Assembly (NCBI GenBank): GCA_025890175.1
Contig: JANPYM010000002.1
Location: 1,750,091-1,814,090, forward strand
Reading direction: 5' to 3'
Source: Ciborinia camelliae
Taxonomy: Eukaryota; Ascomycota; Leotiomycetes; Helotiales; Sclerotiniaceae
DNA: 64,000 bases
Part shown: piece by piece, positions 43,597 to 54,962 of the stretch
Layout: each line of letters starts with the position of its first letter
How positions within the stretch are numbered: position 1 is the first letter of the stretch
Program-made: the position numbers and the translations under genes
The notes under the pieces: model-generated
Databases searched by the model: none
What the model saw: the letters and a program-made list of their open reading frames with translations, nothing else
What the model was told of the DNA's origin: nothing

Positions 43597-43716
43597 CCCT
43601 CCTACCCTCCTACCCTCCTACCCTCCTACCCTCCTACCCTCCTACCCTCCTACCCTCCTACCCTCCTACCCTCCTACCCTCCTACCCTCCTACCCTCCTA
43701 CCCTCCTACCCTCCTA
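43597..43716. repeat. 8-bp tandem array, 15 perfect copies
   Basis: CCCTCCTA repeats 15 times without a single mismatch. The complement is TAGGAGGG, a G-rich strand reminiscent of telomere-like or quadruplex-prone repeats but not the fungal TTAGGG. Eight bases do not keep a reading frame, so the ORF running through it (PTLLPSYP repeats) is an artefact. Confidence 0.95.
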
Positions 43717-44618
43717 CCTTTCAACTAACTCTTTTTACCCAAATCGCGTGGAGTTGGTACTTGGTTTGCCTCTTCGGCTTACTGGTGTATGCAGTAGTCC
43801 AGGTTGCAGTCTGGACTCGATATGTCGAGGCAAATGGTCAAGAAATGGCATAGCAATGTTCAATAGAGAGATCCGCAAATGGTCTAAATTCAATTTGGAT
43901 GAGAAAAGTCGAATAAGAGGTAGGATGCCAGTGAAAATAGAACCAGTAGAGTGAACGTTCTAGAATTGATGTAGACTTTGCTGGAAAACTAAACTTGAAG
44001 ACGTAGATTTAAATCGTCGCGTAGTAGAGTTCGTAGTAGTAGAATAAATTCTTGGTATTCCTGTTTTGGCTTTACGAAATCTAATTCCTTAGAATGAATA
44101 ATATTTAGTCAATTTATAATATCATTATTAAAACTAGAGTATTATAAAATTCAATTCGAAAAGTTTTAAATGCATACGGCGTACGGCTTCTTTAATAAGT
44201 TACAAAAAAAGGAGATTAAGCGAGTATTCATTTATCATTCAATATCTACTTAAATACGGCTAAGAACTAGTACAAGAATACCTATAGTAATATGGCGAAG
44301 AACTATTGCAAGAATATATTAATACAGTCAATGCCTAGTGCTGTTCAATACAATTGAATCCCGTTGAATGATGTAATCTTTATAACTTGCCAGTGAATCC
44401 CTTAGCTAAAATTTTATTTGTCTTCATCCACACTAGTGCTAGTGGCAGTATAGACTACTAGCAATAGGAAATCCTTTAAAAGGCTTCAACTTTTCAGAGA
44501 TAGATCATTATTATTTCAAATTACAACAACTTGAATACTCATCTTCATCACCTGGGCAATCTCAAACTCTTTCCAACAAATATCACCATCAATTCAATTA
44601 CTTTATTAGAAGATCATC

Positions 44619-45254
44619 ATGTCAACTAATAATCTTCAGTCCGTGATCCAAGTCGAAAAAGACAACAACAATGATAACATGACTGAAGCAGTTGAAATCT
44701 CAAGAGAGAAGGTGAATGAAAAAAATGAGGAGATGGAGGATCAGTTGCAACTTATTGTTGAGCCTTTTACTCAGCTTCAAGAGCAGAATCATGAGCTCCA
44801 TCACCAATTCCCACAGCTCCAACAGCTCCAACAACAAGTCCAAGAATACGAGCAAGGCCAACAATACAAAAAACAAGTTCATCAATTTCATCAACAAGTT
44901 CGACAACATAAAAAACAAGTTCATCAATTTCATCAACAAGTTCGACAACATAAAAAACAAATTCATCAATTTCATCAACAAGTTCAAGAATTTCATCAAC
45001 AAGTTCAAGAACATAAAAAACAAGTTCAAGAATTTCATCAACAAGTCCAACAAGTCCAAGAATACAAGCAACAAGTCCAACAACAAATTCGTGGAGAACA
45101 GAGAGAGGTTCGACAAGAAAATACTACGCATATTACTCAGCTCCAAGTGCAGAATTGTGAGCTTCAAATCAGAGTTATTGATGATGGCTTGTTTCTCTAC
45201 AAGCTTTCTTGCGTGCTGGCTTTTGTGTTCTTTTTGTTCTTTTGGTTCCTTTAA
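44619..45254 (+). CDS. Gln-rich repeat coiled-coil protein with C-terminal anchor
   Basis: Single exon of 211 codons, unknown family. After an acidic, Asn-rich start comes a Gln/His/Lys/Val heptad region. The unit KKQVHQFHQQVRQH occurs at 84-97 and 98-111, then in variant form at 112-125 and 133-146; the DNA unit is 42 bases with few changes, so it expanded recently. The last 19 residues (LYKLSCVLAFVFFLFFWFL) are strongly hydrophobic with only two or three residues beyond, as in tail-anchored proteins. Predicted: a coiled coil projecting into the cytosol from an ER- or mitochondria-type membrane. The mirror reading on the other strand is Leu-rich, an expected reflection. The start at 44619 is the first ATG in frame. 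An orphan or fast-evolving gene is possible. Confidence 0.6.
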   Translation: MSTNNLQSVIQVEKDNNNDNMTEAVEISREKVNEKNEEMEDQLQLIVEPFTQLQEQNHELHHQFPQLQQLQQQVQEYEQGQQYKKQVHQFHQQVRQHKKQVHQFHQQVRQHKKQIHQFHQQVQEFHQQVQEHKKQVQEFHQQVQQVQEYKQQVQQQIRGEQREVRQENTTHITQLQVQNCELQIRVIDDGLFLYKLSCVLAFVFFLFFWFL

Positions 45255-48200
45255 AGTGGATGGCAGCGGGTAGAATCTCTTGAGATGTCAGTTATTGGTG
45301 TTTTGGACATCTAAACATCGTTTTGGATGTAATAAACAGATTCTACCACTTCGAGCAAGTTATATAGTTAATGATCATCCGCTTTTCAACCCATCATATA
45401 ATGCTTGATTTTGGAATGTGTTTTGTAGATTCTAAACCTATTGTAACGGAAATCCTGACTTTCCTGCTACTACTAACACATAGATCATCCTTGGCCCATA
45501 GAATACTAGTTTCTCTTCTCATATGAACCTAGTGCTTTATCTTTTGTTTGTATTTACAGTCTATAAATCCCACCTACAAGTGTTCAAGTTCTTTACTTGT
45601 ATATTTTAAATAGTCCATTGGACGTTCTTTATACTTATTGGGTTGCAATAATCAACAAAATAAGAAAGGAGTGCGGAAGCCGGGAAGGAGATGATGAGGT
45701 TTGCGGAGAGATTGATCGAGAGGTGGGAGGAAGAGGAGGGGACTAAGGAGTGGGAGTGGGGAGGATTGAGGGAAGTGGAAAGGATAAGAGTGATGAGTCA
45801 GGAGATTGGGAGATTTCTTGAGAGGTGGAAGGAGAATGGGGGGAAGTTGGGGGAGGAGAAGGGATGGGAAACTCTGTGGGAGTATGAGATATGGAAAAAT
45901 CAGGACTTTGATACCTATAAAAATATAGAAAAAAAACATAATAGATGAAGAAATGTGGAACAAAATTAAGGGAGGTTTATGTTGATGCGCGGAGCGCGGC
46001 TACGCTCGTAGTTCGTGGATTCTACGATTCCTACAAGCAATCCAGCCCTATGCTTCCCATATACCCTAGTTAGAGTCATACTCTGAATAGTTTATTTATT
46101 TAGTAATTCTGATTTGAAATTATTACGTCTAATATCGAGTTCGAGTTTTGATATTTTAATGCTACTACTAGTAGACTTGAGTTGTGAATGGGTAGATAGC
46201 TAAATTTGAATTGAACTAGAATTTGAAAATAGATTTTGAACTTTAGATCTTTGGCTTGAGCTTTAGTTTTTTTTCAAATAAATAAATTATATTTAAAATG
46301 GAGTATTGGGTTCAAGTTGTATGGCTTCAATTGTATACTGAAAGAAGAAAAGCCGCATTTTTTACCAAATCGCCAGAGGACCTTTCGAGTTAGAGTTAGA
46401 GTTGAAGTTAAAGCTGATTGGACTATATTTACTTATTATGCAGTAAAGAAAAAACAGAAGTGCACCATTGTGATAGGAGGGGTAAATGCCAGTGTAGGGT
46501 TTGAAATAAAAGGAATTCGAAGGGGGATGCTTGGTTGTTAATTAGGGTTGGTATATAACTAGTAGAAAGTTGTCAAGTCCGTTTTTTCGAGAGTACATGT
46601 GAGTGTGAGTTGAGATCCTATAACATTATGATTGCGATCGATGGAGCAATATGAAATGGAGTTGGAAATATTGATAATTATCTCCAATTTATATATACTA
46701 GTGCCCAGCTTTCACTTTTATATCTCCTTCTAGATTCAACTCCCATCCACTCCCATTCACTCCTCATCTTCTCACTCACTATTCCTCTGCCTTTTCCAGC
46801 CTATACTGAGATGGGTATAACAACTCAAACCTACTTGATAAACAGGCACCCAAATTGTTGATGAGATCAATCTCAAGGCCGTACAGGGCATACTCAATCA
46901 ATAAGGTAGTCATCTAGACGGGACTTACTGTAAAAACGCACCGTATACTATCATCTCATCTTCTCTTTTCATTGCCAACATCGATTCTCCCCTCCGCGGG
47001 GTCAGAATAGTGAGGTAAATTGTACGATCGTCCATTCATCTTCAAAGGAAACGGAGCGACGACAAGAAATATTCCTCGTCACCAACAACAAATGAATTCA
47101 CATCTCGCTGTATACTCTCTCTTCATGTCAATTTTATCAACACTATCGTAGTTAACGATATCGTTGACGTTGTCATTGCTCAGTACTATCCAGTGATCAT
47201 TCGAGATCGAAAGATCCTGTCTCGAAGATTGAAACTCAAACGAACAGAAAGAGCTGATGGCGAATTTCTTCCCTGGTTGCATTTTTTTTAGTTTCCTAAA
47301 GTCTGTAGAAGAACGTTCATTTTCTTGCTGATGGCAGTGTATTTCGAGACGGGAACATGATCTCATTTATATTTCTATTTGTCGCCCTCATGCCACTCCC
47401 CATGGAGATGCACGTTGCTCGAAGAGTTATCGTCCATTTAGATGGAGGTGATTTGATATTCGGTGCAGTCTCGAGTCGCTTCTCTGTAGTTTAGAGGTAG
47501 CCATTGAGTTGGAAAGTACTTCTTTGGTATGTATGGTATATAGAGAAGGTTGAGCTGGCTTTCCTTGAGGGGTAGTGTATAAGTTTGCTAGACTACTATG
47601 CTAAAGTTGACTGGGGCTTGATTGTTCAATCTCAAGATCTGGATCGACACCGTAGCTTTTGCCATTCCTTGAGTATGATGCGATACGTTGCAGTATGGTA
47701 TCTGCCGAATTTTTTTGGGGGTATGTAGGGAACTTGTTGTTGTCCCTACGACTGTTGTTGCCAATGGATTCTATGGCCATTATTCCTTCGGCACTCATGG
47801 CCGATCATCGCGAGAACGAGTAATTGCCTTCCGTCAATTATATCTGCCTGCGGTGAAGTAATCAATCAAGTCATGTGACCTTTGGAAGACTTGTCAGTAC
47901 AAGTCTGGCCTTTACCGCATCATTTTTCACTCCATGCAGCATTTTGTGAATTGTTGCTATTCTTTTTCAAATTTGCTTGAACTGCAGACTACCTGGATTT
48001 TTATAGGTGGCTCTCAGCGGTGGCTTAGTGCCAGTAACTGCATATAATGCAAGCCGTGGTTAACTTAGGGAAGCAACGAATTTCATGGAAGTTTTGGCTC
48101 TTTCTCGCTCGAATGGAGAAACTGGTGTCTAGAAAAAAATCTGGATGGGCCTGGAATGATTGTGGCGGCGTATGAACCGTCTTACTGATCGAGACTCCGT

Positions 48201-50142
48201 ACATCTTAGTGAAGTTGAAAGAGTATGTCATTGTCCTGTGAAAAAGGAGGTGAGTGCTTCTCACAGCGTCACCAGGACTCAGCATGTTGACTTTCGTCAA
48301 TGCACCAAATATAATCTAAAATTCAAACCTTAAGCAAGGTACCTGGAATTACGAAGGTCGAGAGTTGGCAATAATATTGCCCTCGTTGGCATCGTGAAAT
48401 TAGATCCTTCTGCAAGCGAATGCAAGATTGACAGCAGTCAAACGTTAAAGTATTTACAGTAGTAGGTAACCCGGCCAACTTTCAGCCAGTCATTGTGGAA
48501 CCTTTCGATTCCCTTCGAATTGCTTTAGAATAATCTGTACGATAAAGGCACCCACTGAATCAGTGGGAGCGAGAAACCGACCATAGATCATATCGTAATT
48601 GCGGATTCTTTACGAATTCAAACGGTTCAAGCGAGCTCAAAAGGCGTTCAGATGACCTTCCTCCTCGCCTCCGTACATAGATTAGAGTCATTAGACAGTT
48701 TTCACCCTTGCTTTGACTCTCGACTCGACTCTCGCGACTCGGAGCGGCTTGTTCTTATGAAACTTTTCATAATAATGAAAGTTTAGAACAATTTTAGAAA
48801 GACTTTAGCAGAAAACTTTAAACTTGAGATGTGACTAGGCTAAAGTTATCAGTGATCACTGATCATTTAATTTGGCTAAGCTTGATGGAATAATTGATAA
48901 TAAAATAATAATATAAGCGTTTGGGGCTTTGATTAAATCACAGCACCAAATTATGCTTATGCTTACAGATCTTTATAAGGGGCTTGGGCAGCTTGGGCTT
49001 GAGGGGTTAGAAGCTTTACTGTGCCCCTGTGGCAAACGATGATAATGATCGAAATGAACGAATGCCGGTATGAATTTCATTACCCAATCACTTTTTGATT
49101 TATAAGCGCGCTAATGCACTGCTAATGTACTCCGTACTCCGTACAGCAGATGCTAATGTGCTACTGCATCATCTGCATATGTTCTCCCGCAGGCCGCAAC
49201 CTCTTAAAAGAATACTACTAGACAGGTAGTACCTAGACTGGTACTAGGCTGGTAGGTATTATTATTCTGATACGACGGACCAGTGTAAATAATTATCCCA
49301 TCCCATCTAAAATGCTTCTATAAGAGTCTTATAATAAGACATTGAGACTCTAACTTCTAAGAGACTAAGAGACTGAGAGACTAAGACTCTAAGACTCTAC
49401 TCCGTAAAGACTCTAAGTACCTTGGCAATAATCAACATATCCGGAAAGGAGCCTTTGTACTGCCTGTGAATTTTGAAAAGATTGTCAATTGATACTGCTT
49501 ACGGATAGCTTTGAAGTTTGATACCAGTATCTGGCACCTTCGTCCTTTTCCACCCAATCATCTTCGTCCCCCCTGGATCGCTTACTTGGCATTGTCAGAT
49601 ATCAATACGAGAAAACCACGCCTTTTCTCGAAGGAACGAATCATGAAGGCTCGGATTTGCCATTCCCCTAGGTAATCTTTTAATCTTTTTTCTTAAAAAA
49701 AGAGCAATAACAACCAACAACACTTTTGGTAACACGGTTCCTGCCAAGAGAGCCGGAAATACAAGGATATATGATAAAATAACCCATGGACATTGCCCGA
49801 GTGGGAAAGCTCAGAATCTCGTGTTCCCTAATCCCGGGACCCGAAGTGCCTTTTAATAGTTTTCCGCTTTAATCCTTCCTTAGTATCCTTACCCTCCCTA
49901 CCAAGGTAGGTGCTTGATTGATTTTCGTACATTTACATTTACACCACCCAGTTCTCTTTCATACTTAACTCCATCATCCGCTGCACTTTCTGAAAAAAGA
50001 CACACTCATTCGTTTTTCCGTTACTTCTTCATACATCAAACCAAACTTGTCCATCGCTCGTGACAATTTAAATCGACATTCGTTCAACCAACTACTATCA
50101 ATTTTTAATTTTTCCAAACTAAAAAACTAAAAAAACTTCACA
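45255..50142. other. Gene desert (4.9 kb)
   Basis: AT-rich with only short frames, a low-quality Glu/Arg-rich frame at 45664-45948, a GC patch near 45985-46020, duplicated GTACTCCGTAC (49125-49145) and GACTCTAAGA repeats (49345-49420). No reliable gene was seen, so this may include decayed transposons. Its last part is the promoter and leader of the GPI-protein gene. Confidence 0.5.
45664..45948 (+). pseudogene. Possible coding fragment, Glu/Arg-rich
   Basis: From 45664 an open frame with regular amphipathic content (FAERLIERWEEEEGTK, then SQEIGRFLERW) runs for 94 codons without a clear start; the first ATG is at 45691. The stretch is purine-rich amid AT-rich DNA. It might be a fragment of a larger gene or repeat, or a chance frame; no family recognised. 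Confidence 0.25.
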
Positions 50143-50886
50143 ATGGCCCGCTACGCCCTCGCCCTCTCTGCGCTCCTCGCAATTGCCCAAGCTATCACCA
50201 TTACCTCCCCATCTACTGATGGAAAGTGGGATCTCAGCACCGGTGCCCAAACCATCACCTGGACTTCAGTCAACACTGACGCTTCCGTTGTCGATATCTA
50301 CCTTGTTCACATGGCATCCAACCCACCTCTCAGCGACAGACTCTTCAGCAACGTTGATATCAGCAAGGGATCTGAGAGTGTTACCGGTCTTCAATTGCCA
50401 ACCGGTACCGATTACCAAATCAACTTCGTCAGCCCAGGAAAGCCAGAGCAAATTTTGGCTCAATCTCAACAATTCACTGTTGAAGGAGTCGTTGCCAGCG
50501 CAAGCAGCACACTTGCAGGTTACACTGGTGCGTCCGCTACTCCCTCATCTGCTTCCTCTACTTCTGCATCAAGCAGTAGTTCGAGTGCCTCTTCCTCTTC
50601 ATCTGAATCTTCCACTGCAACAAGCGAGCTGACCTCGAGCTCAGGAGCTGCTTCCACCGTCACCTCAACCTTCACTTCAACTGGATCTGGAACCACTGTT
50701 ACCGGAACCGCCACTTCAACCTTGTCCTCCTCCGCCACCGGAACTGGCTTGACCACAGCCACCTCTGGAAACAAGACCTCCACCTCCACCGCAAAGGCAA
50801 GCTCCACTGCTTCTGGAAACGGTGCCGCCGCTACCGGTATCCCAATGATGGGTCTCTTGGCCGGTGCCGCTGCTCTCTTCTTGTAA
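50143..50886 (+). CDS. KRE9/KNH-type GPI-anchored cell-wall protein
   Basis: 247 residues, intronless. Signal peptide 1-17 (MARYALALSALLAIAQA), cleaved before ITITSPS. Residues 18-113 form the Ig-like KRE9/KNH domain seen in fungal wall proteins: ITSPSTDGKWDLSTGAQTIT, the W-T-S-V-N pattern and a late QFTV strand. Residues 115-225 are Ser/Thr-rich, expected to be O-mannosylated. The C-terminus GNGAAATGIPMMGLLAGAAALFL is a GPI-attachment signal with a likely omega site just before the hydrophobic tail. The protein would sit in the cell wall or outer plasma membrane, influencing beta-glucan organisation (family inference). The leader before the ATG is A/C-rich, as in highly expressed fungal genes. 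Confidence 0.85.
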   Translation: MARYALALSALLAIAQAITITSPSTDGKWDLSTGAQTITWTSVNTDASVVDIYLVHMASNPPLSDRLFSNVDISKGSESVTGLQLPTGTDYQINFVSPGKPEQILAQSQQFTVEGVVASASSTLAGYTGASATPSSASSTSASSSSSSASSSSSESSTATSELTSSSGAASTVTSTFTSTGSGTTVTGTATSTLSSSATGTGLTTATSGNKTSTSTAKASSTASGNGAAATGIPMMGLLAGAAALFL

Positions 50887-53800
50887 GGGATTCGGATTTA
50901 TACATCAGCAGATGAATTAATCACAGAAGAATGAAATTGCAAGTCGACGTCGATGGTGTAATGATAGATACGTATCCGCGGGGATAGGACAGGGATCTGG
51001 AGGAATGTGTTTGGATACCTAGGTATTGGAATTCAACTATTTAATTCAATGTACTTCATGGATATGTTTCAAAGTGTATTGTTTGGGATTTTGTATGATG
51101 CAACGTACGTATGCGGACGAGAATAGCTACCTATAGAGACTACTACTTTTCACGAATTATTCGTGTCATGGAAAAATTAATTTCTTAATATCTTCTTCTG
51201 CTTTTGCTACTTTTTCACGAGGTGATGAACAAACCGAATGCCCTACCAATCCCAATCCAATCCCATACCCAAACCCAAATCCCAAAATTAGTCACTCAAA
51301 AATCAAATATAGTGATATCCCCCCAACTAATTTCAAGTACCCCATCGATGGATGATCCCTCCATACTTTCACAATAATAACATTACATTCCACCCCCCAA
51401 ACTCCCCTAACCCCTTTACCCAGTAGGTAGGTAGTCAAAACTTTAAACTAGCGTACTCCAACCCAAAGCTAAAAAAAACACTCCACAATCACGAGGAGAA
51501 GAGAGAACTTTAAAGTTTAAACTAGGTCAGGTTTAGGTTACCAGGTCAGCCCTGGATTCTCGAGATTATTTTAATCTATTTGCCCTATTTTTGTTTCTCT
51601 TTTTTTTTGAGGGGGGGGGAAAGTTCAAAAGGGGGGTTTTGGTTTTACCGGAGTACAAACGATCGTGGTGATGTACCCGTAATTTAAGCTGTGTGTTCTA
51701 TGTAGGGTAGCCTGTAGCCTATAGGTATGGTCACCGATGGGTATGGTAGGTATGGAATCTTGGGTGGTAATTTTAACCATAAACCGTATCGGTGGGCTTG
51801 ATTGATAGTTTGATTGTGATAGTTGATTATCTGTGTGATAGTAGTGTGATGATGGTGTGATGGTGTGATAGCGTGATAGCTTGGAAGTTTAATGCGAGCA
51901 TGGAATATTAATACCAATAGCGGTACCTGGGTAGTAGGTAATCTCTTGAGTCTTCATGGTGCTAGGCTTGGGTGATCGGTATACAGTACCGGTAGTGGGA
52001 TATAGGTGGTAGTGTGTTGTACAGAAGTGGGATTGGGATGCAGGCGAATAAAAATAAAACATCAATAATAATGGGAATGAAATCCAAGAGGGGAGCCTGG
52101 GCAGTGGGGGAGGGGAGCAAAAAAAAAAGAGGTTTTGGGATTATGTATCTAGTAGGTATTCAGCATACATAATACGGTAAGCCAATTTCACGAAAAGTTA
52201 ATGTGCTTCTAGTAGCTTTCTTGCTTGCTTGATTGATTGATTGACGTGTTCAAGGCTAGATAGAGTAGCTAATTAGCCTGTCTATGGTATGATGGGTGTA
52301 TGGTATGGTATTTAAAAATTCATCTGATTACCCTGTACATTTAGGGCTTGTAAGTTGTACCACAGGTGTGTAGGTACTGAAATTTGAATGTATGTATGAG
52401 TGCCTGGGAAGGGACCTGGGTAGGTAACTGAGTTATGGTGTGGCCGGGATGGGATATAGAGGTAACGAAGATCGTATTTAGGGCTGAGATGAGATGAGAT
52501 GAGATTGAATGAATCTGAAAGGGAAAGGGGTGACTTGGTTCAGTTCAGTTCTGGGCATGATAATGATATCTAATTAGGTCGTTATTACTCGCGAGTGCGA
52601 GAATTTTGATAAAAGTATTTACATTTACTTATGATGTAAGCAAATACGAATATTGGATTTTACTTTTGTGTTGTATCGCTATCTAGGTGTTGGAGAAAGA
52701 AAACTGGAATCAATTATTTTCGGGTCCCTGATTTCCTGACATTACACCGGACGCTGGATAGGAGATTATATAAATTTTTTCCAGCCGGGTCAAATTTATC
52801 TTCCTGGTTAAAAAGATATAAGAACAATAGCCTCTTTTTATTCAAGGATTCTTACAAGCAAGTGTTTTATATGAGATAATTATACTACCGGACCTGAAAG
52901 ACATCTATCCTCTTCTATCGGTTTCAAGTATACTGAAGTTAGTCGCACCCTGTCAGCATGCTATCCAGGAATCATCAATATGGCGATGATCGATGGGAAT
53001 ACGTTTCATACCTAATTACCTTGATTATTGGGTGGTTCATTATGGAAAAGGATCGTTTCTTTCCTTCCTCCTTTGCGTTTCACTTTGAATTGGGTGTTTG
53101 TCGTGCCGTATATACATATCTGGGTACGGGGAGAAGCGATTAGATTATCAATAATAATCATCGAGCGATTGGAATTTCGTACTCCTAGGTATCAAAACTA
53201 CATAGGAACGAACATACGTACCGTACCATACCATACCTACTCTCTGCTACATATCAAGATTCCTGTACGCAGTACGAAGCTATGTACTGTACGTAAAAAT
53301 CCAAGCGAACCGAACCGAACCGAGCAGCGTTTCAAGATAGGATACGAGGAAAACACGCATTGCTATCTGGGCTTTAGAGAGGTGGGCTCTAATCTATGCG
53401 GCTGTGCAACCTCAACGTGAGGACTGAAAACTTCCAAATCATTTTCCAAGCACATTGACGGCAAGATAATACCTAATTGTGGGTGGCCTCACTTCCGCTT
53501 TATTTGAGCTAGCTCACGCTACATGAGCTGGCTCAAAATAAGCCAAAGTGGGTGGACTACACCCACGATTATCTCGAAGTTGAGATTCAGCAAGAATACG
53601 ACCAAGATGTGAATACTCTCACAGGCAAGTCATCAACATCAAAAACACTTCCACTTTGGTAATAAATATAAATATAAATATAAACCAATCTCTCGAAAAC
53701 CATCGAGAAATCTCATGGGGTTTATTTACCATTGTTGTAATGTATGTGGGATTAAACTACTAGGTACCTAGTATGTATAGTAGCAGTGTCCACGCTAGTG

Positions 53801-54962
53801 CTATATCCTGTAGCATATAATCCCACACAGTGAATGTAGAATATTCACGTGTTCTTCCAACAACCATACATCATTTTTCGATTGAATCTCTTGCTCCAGA
53901 ACAAATTAACTGGCGAAGACGACCTCGAGTAATCTATCTGTTCATCTTCTTCTGCTCCATAGGTAGTTTTACGTTCAAGTGTTATGTTGGATTGAAAATC
54001 TCGCTCTTGATATGATGAGGTGTCGCTGGATAATGGAAACTTAAACGCCGTTTTCGAAGGGAATATATAGGTACATACTGTAGAGTAGTACTTGTGAGTC
54101 TTCAGATTCTAGCAGTTTAGTAGAAGAACTAAAGTGCTAGTAACAAACGATGATATACATACATACCGATACTAAATTACAGTGTGCGGTACTGGTATAC
54201 TTGTACTTGTATAATTACCTAGTTAGATACAAAACATCAAAATCTCTAAGCTAATTCCATCGCACTTGCATCCATCACCCTTCCCCTATATTCCAAGTCT
54301 TCTCATCTAAAGTTCAAAAGGACATAACTATATACTAATAGTTAATATCATGCCATGTCACAATTCAGACGACGAGAGAATAACATCTTATAATTCTTAC
54401 CTACTCACTGACTCCCATCGCAAACTTACTTCTCTGTTCTTCAAATCCATTCAGTCCCGGTTCCTCAAACCATTTTAATTTTAGGTATTTGATCATATTA
54501 GATAGTTAGGTAGTTAGATACCTAGATAATTTACTATTTATTATATTTCAAGCTATATATATGAAAAGATGTCAATAAGACATGAGGCTATATGTACAGA
54601 CGTAAAGCCTACATACAGTAGTATACCGCGATCCAATAAAGTAACGTATAATTAATAGACGATCCCCCCCCCTTCTCATCCAAACATCAGAAACCAGAAA
54701 ATCAGAAGAGAAGCAAATAAAAGTCAAGACAAGACAGGACAGGAAATCGACATTAATAATGTATATAATTTATTGGATTACATATAATGCAGGACTAAGA
54801 TATACAACCAGAGCTAGCTAAAAAGAGACCAAACAATATATAATTCCAAAACTGGGCTGGGAATGTACACTTTCCATCCAAATCCAAATACATCCAATAC
54901 ATGATTAATATATACAATAGGAATTACAAACCCTAGGTACCTACTGAAAGGTTATAAGCCCC
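50887..54962. other. Gene-poor spacer (4.1 kb)
   Basis: It contains A/T-rich and C-rich tracts, GTGTGATGGTGTGA-type simple repeats (51840-51890), TTGA repeats (52220-52240) and the 98-bp fold-back at 53474-53571. The last part is the 3' flank of the membrane-protein gene. No further gene was recognised. Confidence 0.5.
53474..53571. repeat. 98-bp imperfect hairpin
   Basis: TAATTGTGGGTG at the left meets CACCCACGATTA at the right, and the TTTGAGCTAGCTCA..TGAGCTGGCTCAAAA inner arms pair around a 7-base loop (CGCTACA). It resembles a small fold-back MITE; a GTGGGTG/CACCCAC end is visible. No second copy was found in this window. Confidence 0.7.

Larger units (their letters stand above)
42623..44618. 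other. Repeat-rich spacer
   Basis: It holds a TC/TA microsatellite (42820-42845), the 42908-43434 inverted-repeat element, the GACGCC..GGCGTC inverted repeats near 43501-43534 and the 8-bp array at 43597-43716. Then AT-rich sequence without recognisable coding leads up to the promoter of the coiled-coil gene. Confidence 0.6.

Noticed and set aside
43597..43716. Possible CRISPR array or internal telomere repeat
   Set aside because: Units are contiguous without spacers, and the unit is not TTAGGG; the host is a eukaryote.
43499..43954. A 151-codon frame with PTLLPSYP repeats
   Set aside because: Its body is the 8-bp array; because eight is not a multiple of three, the frame is only an accident of the repeat.
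44700..45167. Leu-rich minus-strand frame
   Set aside because: It is the mirror of the Gln/Lys-rich repeat gene; a 42-base repeat gives open frames on both strands.
47079..47798. Two minus-strand frames that might be exons of one gene
   Set aside because: No consistent splice pair or family resemblance could be found to connect them.
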